DNA of 64,000 nucleotides from Sambucus nigra. Its lineage: Eukaryota > Streptophyta > Magnoliopsida > Dipsacales > Adoxaceae. Within the stretch, counting starts at the first letter, position 1, and every line of letters starts with the position of its first letter. The position numbers were made by a program, and so were the translations under genes. Positions 39,240 to 49,483 of this stretch are shown here, one piece after another. The stretch lies in contig CASBWL010000414.1 of the NCBI GenBank assembly GCA_949130495.1, positions 1,091,001 through 1,155,000 on the forward strand. Reading direction: 5' to 3'. Under the pieces are notes generated by a model. It was given only the letters and a program-made list of their open reading frames with translations. It was not told the DNA's origin and made no database searches.

Positions 39240-39500
39240 TGGTAATTCGTTAGAAGCAGCCCCCAGGTCGTTCGAACGAACTCGTTCGAACGAGCTTCTA
39301 ACGAGTTGACCAGTCGTTACTAACGAGTAGGGATTTCGTTCGATATCTCGTTCGAACGAGATATCGTTAGAAGGGACAGTTCGTTCGAACGAACTGGGAT
39401 CTCGTTCGAACAGCCTCGTTCGAACGAGACTTCTAACGACCTGACAGTCCAAACTCGTTCGAAGTCTCGTTCAAACGAGACTTCTAACGAGCTGGCAGTT
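39240..39500. repeat. Palindrome cluster, CTCGTTCGAACGAG core
   Basis: At least seven copies of a CGTTCGAACG palindrome, several extended: 39342-39365 is a perfect 24-bp palindrome, and CAGTTCGTTCGAACGAACTG at 39377-39396 a perfect 20-bp one. The spacer word CTTCTAACGAG also recurs. The 3' LTR copy (47063-47323) is almost identical. Confidence 0.97.
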
Positions 39501-41117
39501 TGGTCCTTTTTGGACTGTTTTGACTTTTGGAGTTCCGTAAACTTGTTCGAGGATATAGTTAACCTTCGTAGTGATAGAATTGGGACATTTGGGTATTTAT
39601 GAGAAGGAATTTACATACGAGAGTGTATTACATGGACGGTTTGGGTTGAGACGTGAGTGTCTACTACGACGTGAGATAATTATGACGCGTATAATTACAA
39701 ACCGGAATAGTATGAATTGTGTTAATTATAGTTAGTATGAGAATATATACTACGATTAAAATACGGTATTACTAAGATGTGTGGTTACTTAGTATTAGTA
39801 TATGGATTGTGTGTATGACATACCTACCATACTTGCTATCACGGGAGGTTGCGTTCGCTTAGGACCCTCTAATCCTTGTGTGCCTACGGGGGGGATATAG
39901 ACTGGTACCTCGATGAACATAGGTCATAGAAAGACTTATTATGATATTAATAAGTCCGCTGATCATGGGAGCGTAGGTATGTGCGTGACCCATGTGATGG
40001 TGACTGTGTTCGCCTCCATTATTTGTGATGTTGTTATCGGTAAACTATTCTTGAGAGATTCGGAATATGTAATCCTTATGTACGTGATGTACCGGGATGG
40101 ATAGCAGAGTATGTGTGCACTACAGCTTAGATTGCGGGGTGCTTGTATTGTATATTTATGATATGAATAATATACATTATATTATGGGAATCCTCATGTT
40201 AATGTTGTAAAAATATTACGATATTGTTTCGAGATATATAATGAGTTAACTGATAATTATATCAATGGCATATTTAGTAACTGAGTTTACGGTGAACCTC
40301 TATTTAATTACGAGCGTTGTTATGATAAATGGAACCGAGTAATATGGATAGCACCTTTGGCAGTCTAGCTAGTTATGTTGTCAGTTAGCTAGTAGTATGG
40401 GTCGATATAGATGGGTACTTACGTTAGGAGTGCACAGTTAGACGAGAGGTGAGAATATCATGCGAGTGTACGTCCTAACATGTACTTTGCATTTAATGTT
40501 TTAAATGTTTTTAAAGCACTTGCAGGTTTGTTAAAATATAACTCCACATTCGGGCTCTGACCCGTTTGCTTTTCAAATCTCTTTTTCTTTGTAAAACCAT
40601 TTTAGGTGCCCAGCCACAAGGACACCAAGCATAGGATACTCATTCAGGTGACGAGCTGTAGCTGCTTGTGGAAGCTACAGGGATTTGCATGTAGACGCCT
40701 GCATCTTTTGGATTCCAGAGTCACCATCTATCAGTTGTAGGGCATGTTGCCCATTTCTTTAGAGACATCTTTTATATTTCAGTTTTCAGACTTTAGTATG
40801 TTTTATTTCAGTTTCGGTTATTCATTTCAGTTATGGGATTGTAGTGAGGAATTTTCCTCCAGACTTTATTTATTCTATTGTGATGGTTATTCAGTTTACT
40901 TCAGTATGGTGAATGATGTTATTTATTTCTTCATTTTACTTGTTGCATCTTAATCAGACTTAAATTAAAAGTTGGCACTTACTTTTTAAATACTAGGTGG
41001 ATAGTAATAAAAAAAATGTTTTCGACAGTGATGCTATTAACTGAGCCAACTTGGCATTTTGAATTAATTTTATAAAGGAGTAGCTACCTGGTATTTTATT
41101 AGTCGGATTGTCACATG

Positions 41118-41129
41118 TGGTATCAGAGC
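41118..41129 (+). promoter_or_regulatory. Primer binding site of the Tekay element
   Basis: TGGTATCAGAGC, tRNA-iMet type, 2 nt after the 5' LTR. Confidence 0.95.
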
Positions 41130-41284
41130 ATCAGGTTCTAGTGTCCTTTAGGATCTGTACGGCTATTATGTTTCCGCTACGTTTTCTTTGATATAGAGTC
41201 CTATATTTTAGGACTGTTGTACTCTTATTGTGTATGCTTCGTTCTTCAGCTATTTTAAGTTTATAAACCGTGAACTTATAAACT

Positions 41285-41299
41285 TTGTTCTTATTTCAG
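41285..41299 (+). promoter_or_regulatory. Predicted splice acceptor abutting gag ATG (Tekay)
   Basis: TTGTTCTTATTTCAG and then ATG. The pyrimidine tract and AG are well formed, and the gag start codon is the first triplet after the AG. Confidence 0.6.
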
Positions 41300-42450
41300 A
41301 TGCCTCCACGACGTGCACGACGAGTTCCCAGGAATGCAATGCCCGAACCCCAGCCCGCTCCAGTTCAGGGCATGTTGAACGCCACTGAGGTTGCAGCTAT
41401 AGTAGCTCAAGCGGTAAATGCCGCGAATGCCGTGATTCAGCAGGCACCTCCTCAGGCGCTGGTTGTCGCACCAGCACAGGTTAATGCATTCCCGTCTGCT
41501 TGGGAGCGTGTACGAGACGCTTTTCAAAAAGCGCATCCGCCAGAGTTTGCAGGTAGCTCAGACGTGGTAGTCTCGAGCCAATGGAGGAAGGACATACAGA
41601 GGCATTTGAGGATGCATGAGTGCACTGATGTTCAGAAACAGGTGCTAGCTACTTTCAAGCTAGTGGGATCTGCACTATAGTGGTGGGAGTCTATTACCAC
41701 CACGGAAGAGAGGGATACTCTCACGATTCAGGAGTTCTGGGTGCGGTTCGACCACAAGTACTTTCCTTCCGCAGTTCATACAGAGATGAGGCCGAAGCTG
41801 ATGAGTTTGAAGCAGGAGGGCAAGACAGTGGCCGAGTATGAGGCCGAGTTCACTAACCTGTTGAATATCGTACCAGACGAGATTCCAACAGAGAAGAAGA
41901 AGATAGAGAAGTTCACCGACGGGTTGAAATGGAGGATCCGTCAGCATCTTCTAGGGAACCTATCGTTGGCCACGTATTCTGATGTGGTTAACGCTGCATT
42001 ATTGCACTGCCAGGACCACCGTTTTCATATGGCCGGGGGCAAGCGGTCGGGGGAGTCTAAGGCAGGACTGGAGGACATGGTGCCAGCGGGGCACAAACCG
42101 GTCAGGGGCAGAGACAAAATGAGCAGGGTACCCAGCAGGGGGATAATAAGAGGTTCCGATCAGGGAACTACAGGCAGGGTCAGGGAGGTTTCCGCCAGGG
42201 CCATCAGGGTCCAAACGGCCATCAAGGCCAGCAGGGACAGAATGGGCAGCAGTTCCATCAGGGCCAGCAGGGCCAAGGGAGGAACGGAAATGGCCAGCAG
42301 GGCCGGGGACAGCAGGGGTAGAGGGGAGGGAACTTCCCAGGGAAGTGCTTTACTTGTGGCAAGACTGGCCATAAGAAGCAGGATTGTCCTGATAGGGGGA
42401 GGGCCCCACAGTAGCAGCAGCAGGGTGCTCGCCAAGAGCCACAGAGACCT
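41300..42450 (+). pseudogene. gag: Gag of the Tekay element, frameshifted
   Basis: Starts MPPRRARRVPRN at 41300. The gag domain spans about residues 60-240 (HPPEF, RKDIQRHLR, WWES, FTDGLKWRIRQHL). A Q/G-rich linker (about 42100-42330) leads to a CCHC zinc knuckle, C-F-T-C-G-K-T-G-H-K-K-Q-D-C, at 42346-42387. Breaks: TAG at 41678-41680 where the gag-only paralogue has Gln; a net -1 shift around 42060-42085 between the gag domain and the linker; TAG at 42319 and 42412 in the linker/knuckle frame. All three TAG sites look like former CAG. Gag would assemble particles and bind genomic RNA. I chose this ATG because it abuts the acceptor and matches the paralogue start. Confidence 0.93.
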
Positions 42451-44624
42451 ATGTTTCCCGCCGCTCTTCCTGCACCACCACAGATGGCAGCATTGCCACC
42501 CATTCCAGCAGTCCCAGCTCAGCAGGGGCAGCTACAGTATGGACGTGTCTACAACGTTCACCAGGCTGCAGTTCCACAGGCACCGCCCGCGATCGAGGGT
42601 ACGTTTCCTATCCATGGCACTATGGGTCGGGTGTTATTTGATACGGGTTCTACACACTGTTTTATAGCTACACACTTCGCGAAAGCTTTAGGATTGTTAG
42701 CTACGGCAGAGAGCACAGTGACGTGTGTCGACTCACCATTAGGGAGTGGGTCACTTATTTTCTTCATATGCCGGGGAGTGGGGGTAGAGGTTGGTGGTTT
42801 GGTATTACCTGCGGACATGTTAGTGTTAGACATGCATGTTCACGATGTGATCATCGGTATGGATTGGCTCGTAGCATATAGGGCCATGATTGATTGCTTC
42901 AGCGGGAGCATTGTTTTTGCCATTCCGGGGCAGGAGATGTTTATAGTGGCGATGCCTCGCCCAGAGGGAGGATCGACCGCTCATCTGTATTACATAGAGG
43001 AGGATACCTCTAAGGAGGTTGTGATTCCTTTGGATTCGATCCCGGTTGTCAGGGAGTATTCAGATGTGTTTTAGGAGATACCAGGCTTACCACCCAGTCG
43101 GGAGATAGACTTCGTTATAGATTTGCTACCAGGTACGAGACCTATAGCACGTGCACCGTACCGTATGGCTCCGGCTGAGATGAGAGAGCTACGGGATCAG
43201 ATAGAGCAGCTATTAGGGCAGGGCTTTATTCGCAGGAGTACCTCACCTTGGGGCGCTCCAGTTTTGTTTGTGAAAAGAGGGACTGTTCGCTGAGATTATG
43301 GGTGGACTACCGAGAGTTGAATAAGGTCACGATACGGAATAAGTATCCGTTGCCTCGAATCGATGACTTATTCGACTAGTTGAGAGGAGCTTCTTTCTTC
43401 TCAAAGATTGACTTGAGGTCAGGATACCATTAGTTGCGTATCAGGGAGGAGGATGTCTCGAAGACCGCATTCTTGTCGAGATATGGTTCTTACGAGTTTC
43501 GGGTAATGCCTTTCGGCTTGACCAACGCTCCAGCAGTGTTTATGGACTTGATGAACAGAGTGTTCAGGGATTTCCTAGACCAGTTTGTCATTGTCTTCAT
43601 TGATGATATTCTGGTTTACTCTCAGACAGAGGAGGAGCACGCCGAGCATTTGAGGCAGGTTTTGCAGACACTTCGTCAGAACGAGCTATATGCAAAATAT
43701 GAGAAGTGCGGGTTTTGGCTGAAGGAAGTCCAGTTCTTGGGTCACATTATTTCCGATGAGGGAATATCTGTCGATCCAAGAAAAGTATCAGCGGTGAGGG
43801 AGTGGGGACAGCCCACGACGCCAACGGAGATTCGTAGTTTCTTGGGTTTAGCAGGATACTACAGGAGGTTTATTCGGGGATTCTCAGAGATAGCAGGTCC
43901 TTTGACACATCTTACTCGTAAGGGTGTGCCATATATCTGGAGTGATGCCTGTCAGTTGGCATTCGATGAATTGAAGGACAAATTGACCTCAGCACCTGTG
44001 TTAGCATTGCCGAGACCGGGAGTTGAGTATTTGGTTTACACCGATGCGTCCTTGCAAGGACTGGGAGGTGTTTTGTAGCAGGAGAGACAGGCCATAGCTT
44101 ATGCTTCCCGTAAGCTTAAGCCTCATGAGAATAATTACCTCACGCATGATTTGGAGTTGGCAGCAGTGGTATTTTCCTTACGGATTTAGAGGCACTATCT
44201 ATTAGGGGAGAAGTTTAAGATGTTCACGGACCACAAGTCACTACAGTACCTGTTCACGCAGAAGGAATTGAATATGCGGCAGCGTAGGTGGCTTGAATTT
44301 GTGAAGGACTACCAGTTCGACATCCAGTACCACCCGGGTAAGGCTAACGTGGTAGCAGACGCGTTGAGCCGCAGGCCAGCAGATGAGGTGGAAGAGGTGT
44401 GGAATTCTAAGTGGAAGGAATTGGGACACCAAGATGCAGTGGCCCGATCTTTCATGTCTGTGATGGCCGTTACACCGCAGATTGTCACAAAGGTAGTACG
44501 GGCACAGGCTAATGACTCGTTCTGTCAGGAGCAGATAGTTCGATTGCTAACAGAGGGAGCCGAGTCCTATACCGTTAGCTCAGACGGGGGATTGCGCTTC
44601 AATGGGAGGTTGGTAGTTCCGTAA
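42451..44624 (+). pseudogene. pol: Pol: protease, reverse transcriptase, RNase H (Tekay)
   Basis: Protease: active-site D-T-G at 42640-42648 (LFDTGSTHCF) and the flap-like VIIGMDWL near 42850. RT: starts near 43075, with FIDDIL at 43596-43607 as the catalytic YxDD-type box and [14 protein letters not shown] upstream. RNase H: YTDAS at 44037-44051, TDHKSLQY near 44230 and VADALSRR. Breaks: TAG at 43072; a 1-nt deletion at about 43270-43285 before [13 protein letters not shown] at 43377, 43431, 44076 and 44187 (the last from Trp); TAA at 44622. The enzyme would copy the element RNA to DNA inside the particle. This copy cannot encode it without partner proteins. Confidence 0.95.
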
Positions 44625-45926
44625 GGGGAAGAATTGCGGCACGATGTTATGGCAGAGTCGCACGGCTCACGGTTCGCGGTACATCCCGGAGGGGACAAAA
44701 TGTACCAAGACATGAGACGGCTATATTGGTGGAGCGGTATGAAGAGAGATATCGCTGAGTTTGTCTCGAAATGCGCCACTTGTCAGCTTGTAAAAGTGGA
44801 TCATCAGAGACCAGCAGGATTGCTACAGCCGTTGGAGGTTCCGGTGTGGATGTGGGAGAGCATATCCATGGATTTTGTCACGGGGTTGCCTACGTCGCAG
44901 AGGGGTCAGGACTCCGTTTGGGTAATTGTGGATAGGTTGTCCAAGGTCGCTCACTTCTTACCCATAAGGACTGACTACACTACGGGACAGTATGCCCAGC
45001 TTTTCATTTCAGAGATTGTGAGACTTCACGGTGTGCCCCTGAATATCGTGTCTGACAGAGATAAGATATTTGTTTCGAGGTTTTGGGAGAGTTTCCAGGA
45101 GGCCATGGGCACGGAATTGCGGTTGAGTACGGCTTATCATCCGCAGACCGATGGGCAGACAGAGCGCACCAACCAGATGTTGGAGGACATGCTACGCATG
45201 TGCATTATTGACTTCGGGGGTATATGGGAGCAGTACCTTCCACTGGTGGAGTTTGCTTACAACAACTCCTATCAGTTCACTATTGGCATGGCTCCGTTTG
45301 AGGCATTGTACGGTAGGCCTTATCGTTCCCCAGCATGTTGGTTGGAGGTGGGGGACAACAAACTACTTGGGCCGGAAGTGATTCAGGATACTTCGGCAAG
45401 GATTGAGTTGATTCGGAGTCGCATTCAGGTAGCTCAAGACAGGCAGAAGAGTTATGCTGATGCGAAGAGATTTTTCAGGGAGTTCCAAGTGGGGGACCAG
45501 GTTTTGCTCAGGGTTTCTCCGATGAAGGGGATTATGCGATTCGGGAAGAAGGGGAAGTTGGCACCGAGGTATGTGGGGCCGTTTCCTATTATTGAGCGGA
45601 TAGGACCGGTTGCGTATAGACTTGGACTACCGGAGCACTTGCATCGGATTCACGACGTGTTCCATATTTCCTCGCTGAGGAAATACCTTAGAGATAATTT
45701 GGCTCATTCTCACATTGCTGTGGAGGACATCGATCTCCAGCCGGATAGCTCCTACGAGGAGGGGCCAATTGCTATTTTGGACCGAAGCGAGAGGAAACTG
45801 CGGTCAAAGATAGTTCCGTTAGTACGTGTTCAGTGGCGACATCACAATGTCGAAGAGTCCACATGGGAGCGCGAGGATGAGATGCGCGAATGTTATCCAG
45901 AGGTATTTTTAGCAGGTACTTTCTAG
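44625..45926 (+). CDS. pol: Pol: integrase with C-terminal chromodomain (Tekay)
   Basis: An open stretch of about 430 codons in the same frame as the upstream RT and cut from it only by TAA 44622. Counting from Met 44634: zinc-binding H10, H17, C47, C50; catalytic D80, D141, E177, a D,D35E spacing; the GPF module (PRYVGPFPIIERIG) near residue 320; and a chromodomain at the C-terminus (VRVQWRHH, EESTWEREDEM). Integrase inserts the cDNA, and the chromodomain is thought to steer insertion to heterochromatin marks, which fits the nested setting. It is the only undamaged module of this element. It was normally cleaved from a Gag-Pol polyprotein, so 44634 is not a true start. Confidence 0.93.
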   Translation, partial: GEELRHDVMAESHGSRFAVHPGGDKMYQDMRRLYWWSGMKRDIAEFVSKCATCQLVKVDHQRPAGLLQPLEVPVWMWESISMDFVTGLPTSQRGQDSVWVIVDRLSKVAHFLPIRTDYTTGQYAQLFISEIVRLHGVPLNIVSDRDKIFVSRFWESFQEAMGTELRLSTAYHPQTDGQTERTNQMLEDMLRMCIIDFGGIWEQYLPLVEFAYNNSYQFTIGMAPFEALYGRPYRSPACWLEVGDNKLLGPEVIQDTSARIELIRSRIQVAQDRQKSYADAKRFFREFQVGDQVLLRVSPMKGIMRFGKKGKLAPRYVGPFPIIERIGPVAYRLGLPEHLHRIHDVFHISSLRKYLRDNLAHSHIAVEDIDLQPDSSYEEGPIAILDRSERKLRSKIVPLVRVQWRHHNVEESTWEREDEMRECYPEVFLAGTF

Positions 45927-45956
45927 TTTCGAATTTCGGGACGAAATTCAGTTATT

Positions 45957-45966
45957 AGGGGGGAAG
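45957..45966 (+). promoter_or_regulatory. Polypurine tract of the Tekay element
   Basis: AGGGGGGAAG, 2 nt before the 3' LTR at 45969. GAATTTCGGGACGAAATTC just upstream is the 3' motif also seen in the gag-only element and at 56181-56199. Confidence 0.9.
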
Positions 45967-45968
45967 TA

Positions 45969-48937
45969 TGTAATACCCCGTACTTTTGACTATAATTATC
46001 TTGAGGATTAATTAATTAAATTGCGTATTAATTGGAAATTAATCCGGGTTATATATACTAATGAGATGCGAATTGGTATTTGATTATGTGCATATATGAT
46101 TATATATGTATTTGGTATTATAAAATTTGTCGTGAGATTTATATACGGCATTTTAGAAATTTTGTTGAGACGCGTGGGACCGCCGCGTCACGATATAATA
46201 TTTTGTTAATAAAAGTGAATTTAAAATCTATAATCCGTATGGTCGTTTTGAGTGCGCCAACGCGTCCGGAAGGGTCGAGATAGTCAGAAAACACTAGCCG
46301 GGGGTATAGTTTGGGTCCCGGGGTATTTTTAGGCCATACCGGTAACTTAAAGGGTATTTTGGTAATTTTACATTTTTAGGAATTAAAAGTGACGAAAATT
46401 GGTGATGTAAATCTGATGTGGAATTTGGCCCACTAAGCCCATAACCAACCCATATTAACCTAGAAAGCTACGTAGGTTGTCATTTAGGTTTTCTAAGTTT
46501 CCCCAAATCAAAACCCTAGCCACCTTAAGCCACCATTGGAGAAGAGCTTGGAGAGAGAGGAATTTCTGCAGAAAACTTCATCTAATCTACACCAAACTCA
46601 GAGACAACCAAGGCAAGTGACTTTATTCCATTTAATTTCTGAGAATGTTTCCTCCATGTTAGAAAATTCGGATTTATGGTTTGTTCTTGAAGAAAATATG
46701 AAAACCCATGTAGTTTAGATCATAAAACTTGAGAAATTGTGAAGAGAATTGCATGTAGTATGATAGGTAGATGATTTGCCTTATAATAATTGTGATTTGA
46801 AGGAATTAAAATGAAATAAATTTTGGGATTTGAGGAGGATATAAACCTAGGGTTCATGTTCTAGAGAAATTGGGAAAAGTGTAGAAATTTGTAAATTTGG
46901 TTGATGTTATGATGATTCGATCCTTGAAAACATGTTAGGAGGTGATGTAAATATGTTTAGGATGAATTAGAGACCCTAAAACGTTATTTGGATGAACTTT
47001 GGAAGAGATTAGAATTGTTAAAAATGGTGAAAAACGATTTTTGGAAAAATCTGGGCCGAAACTGGTAATTCGTTAGAAGCAGCCCCCAGGTCGTTCGAAC
47101 GAACTCGTTCGAACGAGCTTCTAACGAGTTGACCAGTCGTTACTAACGAGTAGGGATTTCGTTCGATATCTCGTTCGAACGAGATATCGTTAGAAGGGAC
47201 AGTTCGTTCGAACGAACTGGGATCTCGTTCGAACAGCCTCGTTCGAACGAGACTTCTAACGACCTGACAGTCCAAACTCGTTCGAAGTCTCGTTCGAACG
47301 AGACTTCTAACGAGCTGGCAGTTTGGTCCTTTTTGGACTGTTTTGACTTTTGGAGTTCCGTAAACTTGTTCGAGGATATAGTTAACCTTCGTAGTGATAG
47401 AATTGGGACATTTGGGTATTTATGATAAGGAATTTACATACGAGAGTGTATTACATGGACGGTTTGGGTTGAGACGTGAGTGTCTACTACGACGTGAGAT
47501 AATTATGATGCGTATAATTACAAACCGGAATAGTATGAATTGTGTTAATTATAGTTAGTATGAGAATATATACTACGATTAAAATACGGTATTACTAAGA
47601 TGTGTGGTTACTTAGTATTAGTATATGGATTGTGTGTATGACATACCTACCATACTTGCTATCACGGGAGGTTGCGTTCGCTTAGGACCCTCTAATCCTT
47701 GTGTGCCTACGGGGGGGATATAGACTGGTACCTCGATGAACATAGGTCATAGAAAGACTTATTGTGATATTAATAAGTCCGCTGATCATGGGAGCGTAGG
47801 TATGTGCGTGACCCATGTGATGGTGACTGTGTTCGCCTCCATTATTTGTGATGTTGTTATCGGTAAACTATTCCTGAGAGATTCAGAATATGTAATCCTT
47901 ATGTATGTGATGTACCGGGATGGATAGCAGAGTATGTGTGCACTACAGCTTAGATTGCGGGGTGCTTGTATTGTATATTTATGATATGAATAATATACAT
48001 TATATTATGGGAATCCTCATGTTAATGTTGTAAAAATATTACGATATTGTTTCGAGATATATAATGAGTTAACTGATAATTATATCAATGGCATATTTAG
48101 TAACTGAGTTTACGGTGAACCTCTATTTAATTACGAGCGTTGTTATGATAAATGGAACCGAGTAATATGGATAGCACCTTTGGCAGTCTAGTTAGTTATG
48201 TTGTCAGTTAGCTAGTAGTATGGGTCGATATAGATGGGTACTTACGTTAGGAGTGCACAGTTAGACGAGAGGTGAGAATATCATGCGAGTGTACGTCCTA
48301 ACATGTACTTTGCATTTAATGTTTTAAATGTTTTTAAAGCACTTGCAGGTTTTTAAAATATAACTCCACATTCGGGCTCTGACCCGTTTGCTTTTCAAAT
48401 CTCTTTTTCTTTGTAAAACCATTTTAGGTGCCCAGCCACAAGGACACCAAGCATAGGATACTCATTCAGGTGACGAGCTGTAGCTGCTTGTGGAAGCTAC
48501 AGGGATTTGCATGTAGACGCCTCCATCTTTAGGATTCCAGAGTCACCATCTATCAGTTGTAGGGCATGTTGCCCATTTCTTTAGAGACATCTTTTATATT
48601 TCAGTTTTCAGACTTTAGCATGTTTTATTTCAGTTTCGGTTATTCATTTCAGTTATGGGATTGTAGTGAGGAGTTTTCCTCCAGACTTTATTTACTCTAT
48701 TGTAATGGTTATTCAGTTTACTTCAGTATGGTGAATGATGTTATTTATTTCTTCATTTTACTTGTTGCATGTTAATCAGACTTAAATTAAAATTTGGCAC
48801 TTACTTTTTAAATACTAGGTGGATAGTAATAATAAAAATGTTTTCGACAGTGATGCTATTAACTGAGCCAACTTGGCATTTTGAATTAATTTTATAAAGG
48901 AGTAGCTACCCGGTATTTAATTAGTCGGGGTGTCACA
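45969..48937 (+). repeat. 3' LTR of the Tekay element (2969 bp)
   Basis: About 99% identical to the 5' LTR by hand comparison, ending GGGTGTCACA before the TAACC duplication (48938-48942). It carries the donor motif near 46610-46618 and the palindrome cluster at 47063-47323. Confidence 0.97.
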
Positions 48938-48997
48938 TAACCTAGAACAAAACATAATGAAATTCTCCTTAGAAAAACATCCGTCGAAAAGCCCTGT

Positions 48998-49204
48998 TTT
49001 CTAATCGATTCGAGCCAATTCCATATCGATTCGGCCCAACGAATCTATTCGGCCTCCAAGGCGAATCGATTCGGGTCATCAGACCTGGGACTTTGTCTCA
49101 GGATGAATTGATTCGGCTGGGGTCCGAATCGATTCAATCACTCAGACCTGGGCACCTACATATTTCTGAATCGATTCGGTTAGGGGGCCGAATCGATTCG
49201 GCCT
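48998..49204. repeat. Palindrome cluster, CGAATCGATTCG core (8 copies)
   Basis: Eight copies, several with single-base decay (for example CGAATCTATTCGG, TGAATTGATTCGG). Two units are absent from the sister LTR cluster at 32370-32540. Confidence 0.95.
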
Positions 49205-49474
49205 ACCTGGAGGCTCGAAAATGGCTACTTTTTAGTAAGCCAAAAATCCCAAAATTCATATTTATCATTTTCTCTCCATTTCTCTTCAACCCAATCACAT
49301 ATATAACATCCAGAAACACTTTTAAACTAATTTATAACCTCCAATCCATTTCTACAAAACAAATCTAAGATTATACCCAAAAATTAGGTTTTGATAAACT
49401 AAACCTAAAACCCATAAATTTGATCCACAAATCATGAAATAAATGTACACAACAATTATTTAGCAAGTTTAATC

Positions 49475-49483
49475 ACTTGCCTC
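49475..49483 (-). promoter_or_regulatory. Predicted GC-AG donor (gag-only element 5' LTR)
   Basis: The minus strand reads GAG|GCAAGT. The matching acceptor is at 35384. Without the Tekay insertion the intron would be about 3.3 kb. Confidence 0.45.

Larger units (their letters stand above)
38146..41115 (+). repeat. 5' LTR of the Tekay element (2970 bp)
   Basis: Begins TGTAATACCCCG and ends TTGTCACA. Promoter-proximal features include GGCCCA (38604-38609) and AGCCCA (38613-38618), which read TGGGCY on the other strand. A leader with CT-rich and GA-rich stretches (about 38690-38750) is followed by AAGGCAAGT (38787-38795). A dense palindrome cluster lies at 39240-39500. No clear TATA box was found. 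Confidence 0.97.
38146..48937 (+). mobile_element. Tekay/Del-type chromovirus (Ty3/gypsy), 10.8 kb
   Basis: A structurally complete element: 5' LTR 38146-41115, PBS 41118-41129, gag and pol 41300-45926, polypurine tract 45957-45966, 3' LTR 45969-48937 and a perfect TAACC duplication. Pol order is protease, RT, RNase H, integrase with a C-terminal chromodomain, which defines the chromoviruses. Long LTRs and the MPPRR gag start suggest the Tekay/Del clade. The LTRs differ at about 31 sites plus one 2-bp indel by hand count, near 1%, so insertion was recent. Coding capacity is nevertheless broken by nine nonsense codons and two 1-nt deletions. Confidence 0.95.

Noticed and set aside
42160..42503. 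Two minus-strand open frames over the gag linker
   Set aside because: Shadows of the Q/G-rich gag linker; the plus-strand zinc knuckle and flanking domains show the true strand.
41678..44624. TAG read-through or recoding in gag-pol
   Set aside because: Stops are scattered through catalytic domains, differ in position from usual gag-pol junction recoding, and come with two frameshifts; decay is simpler.
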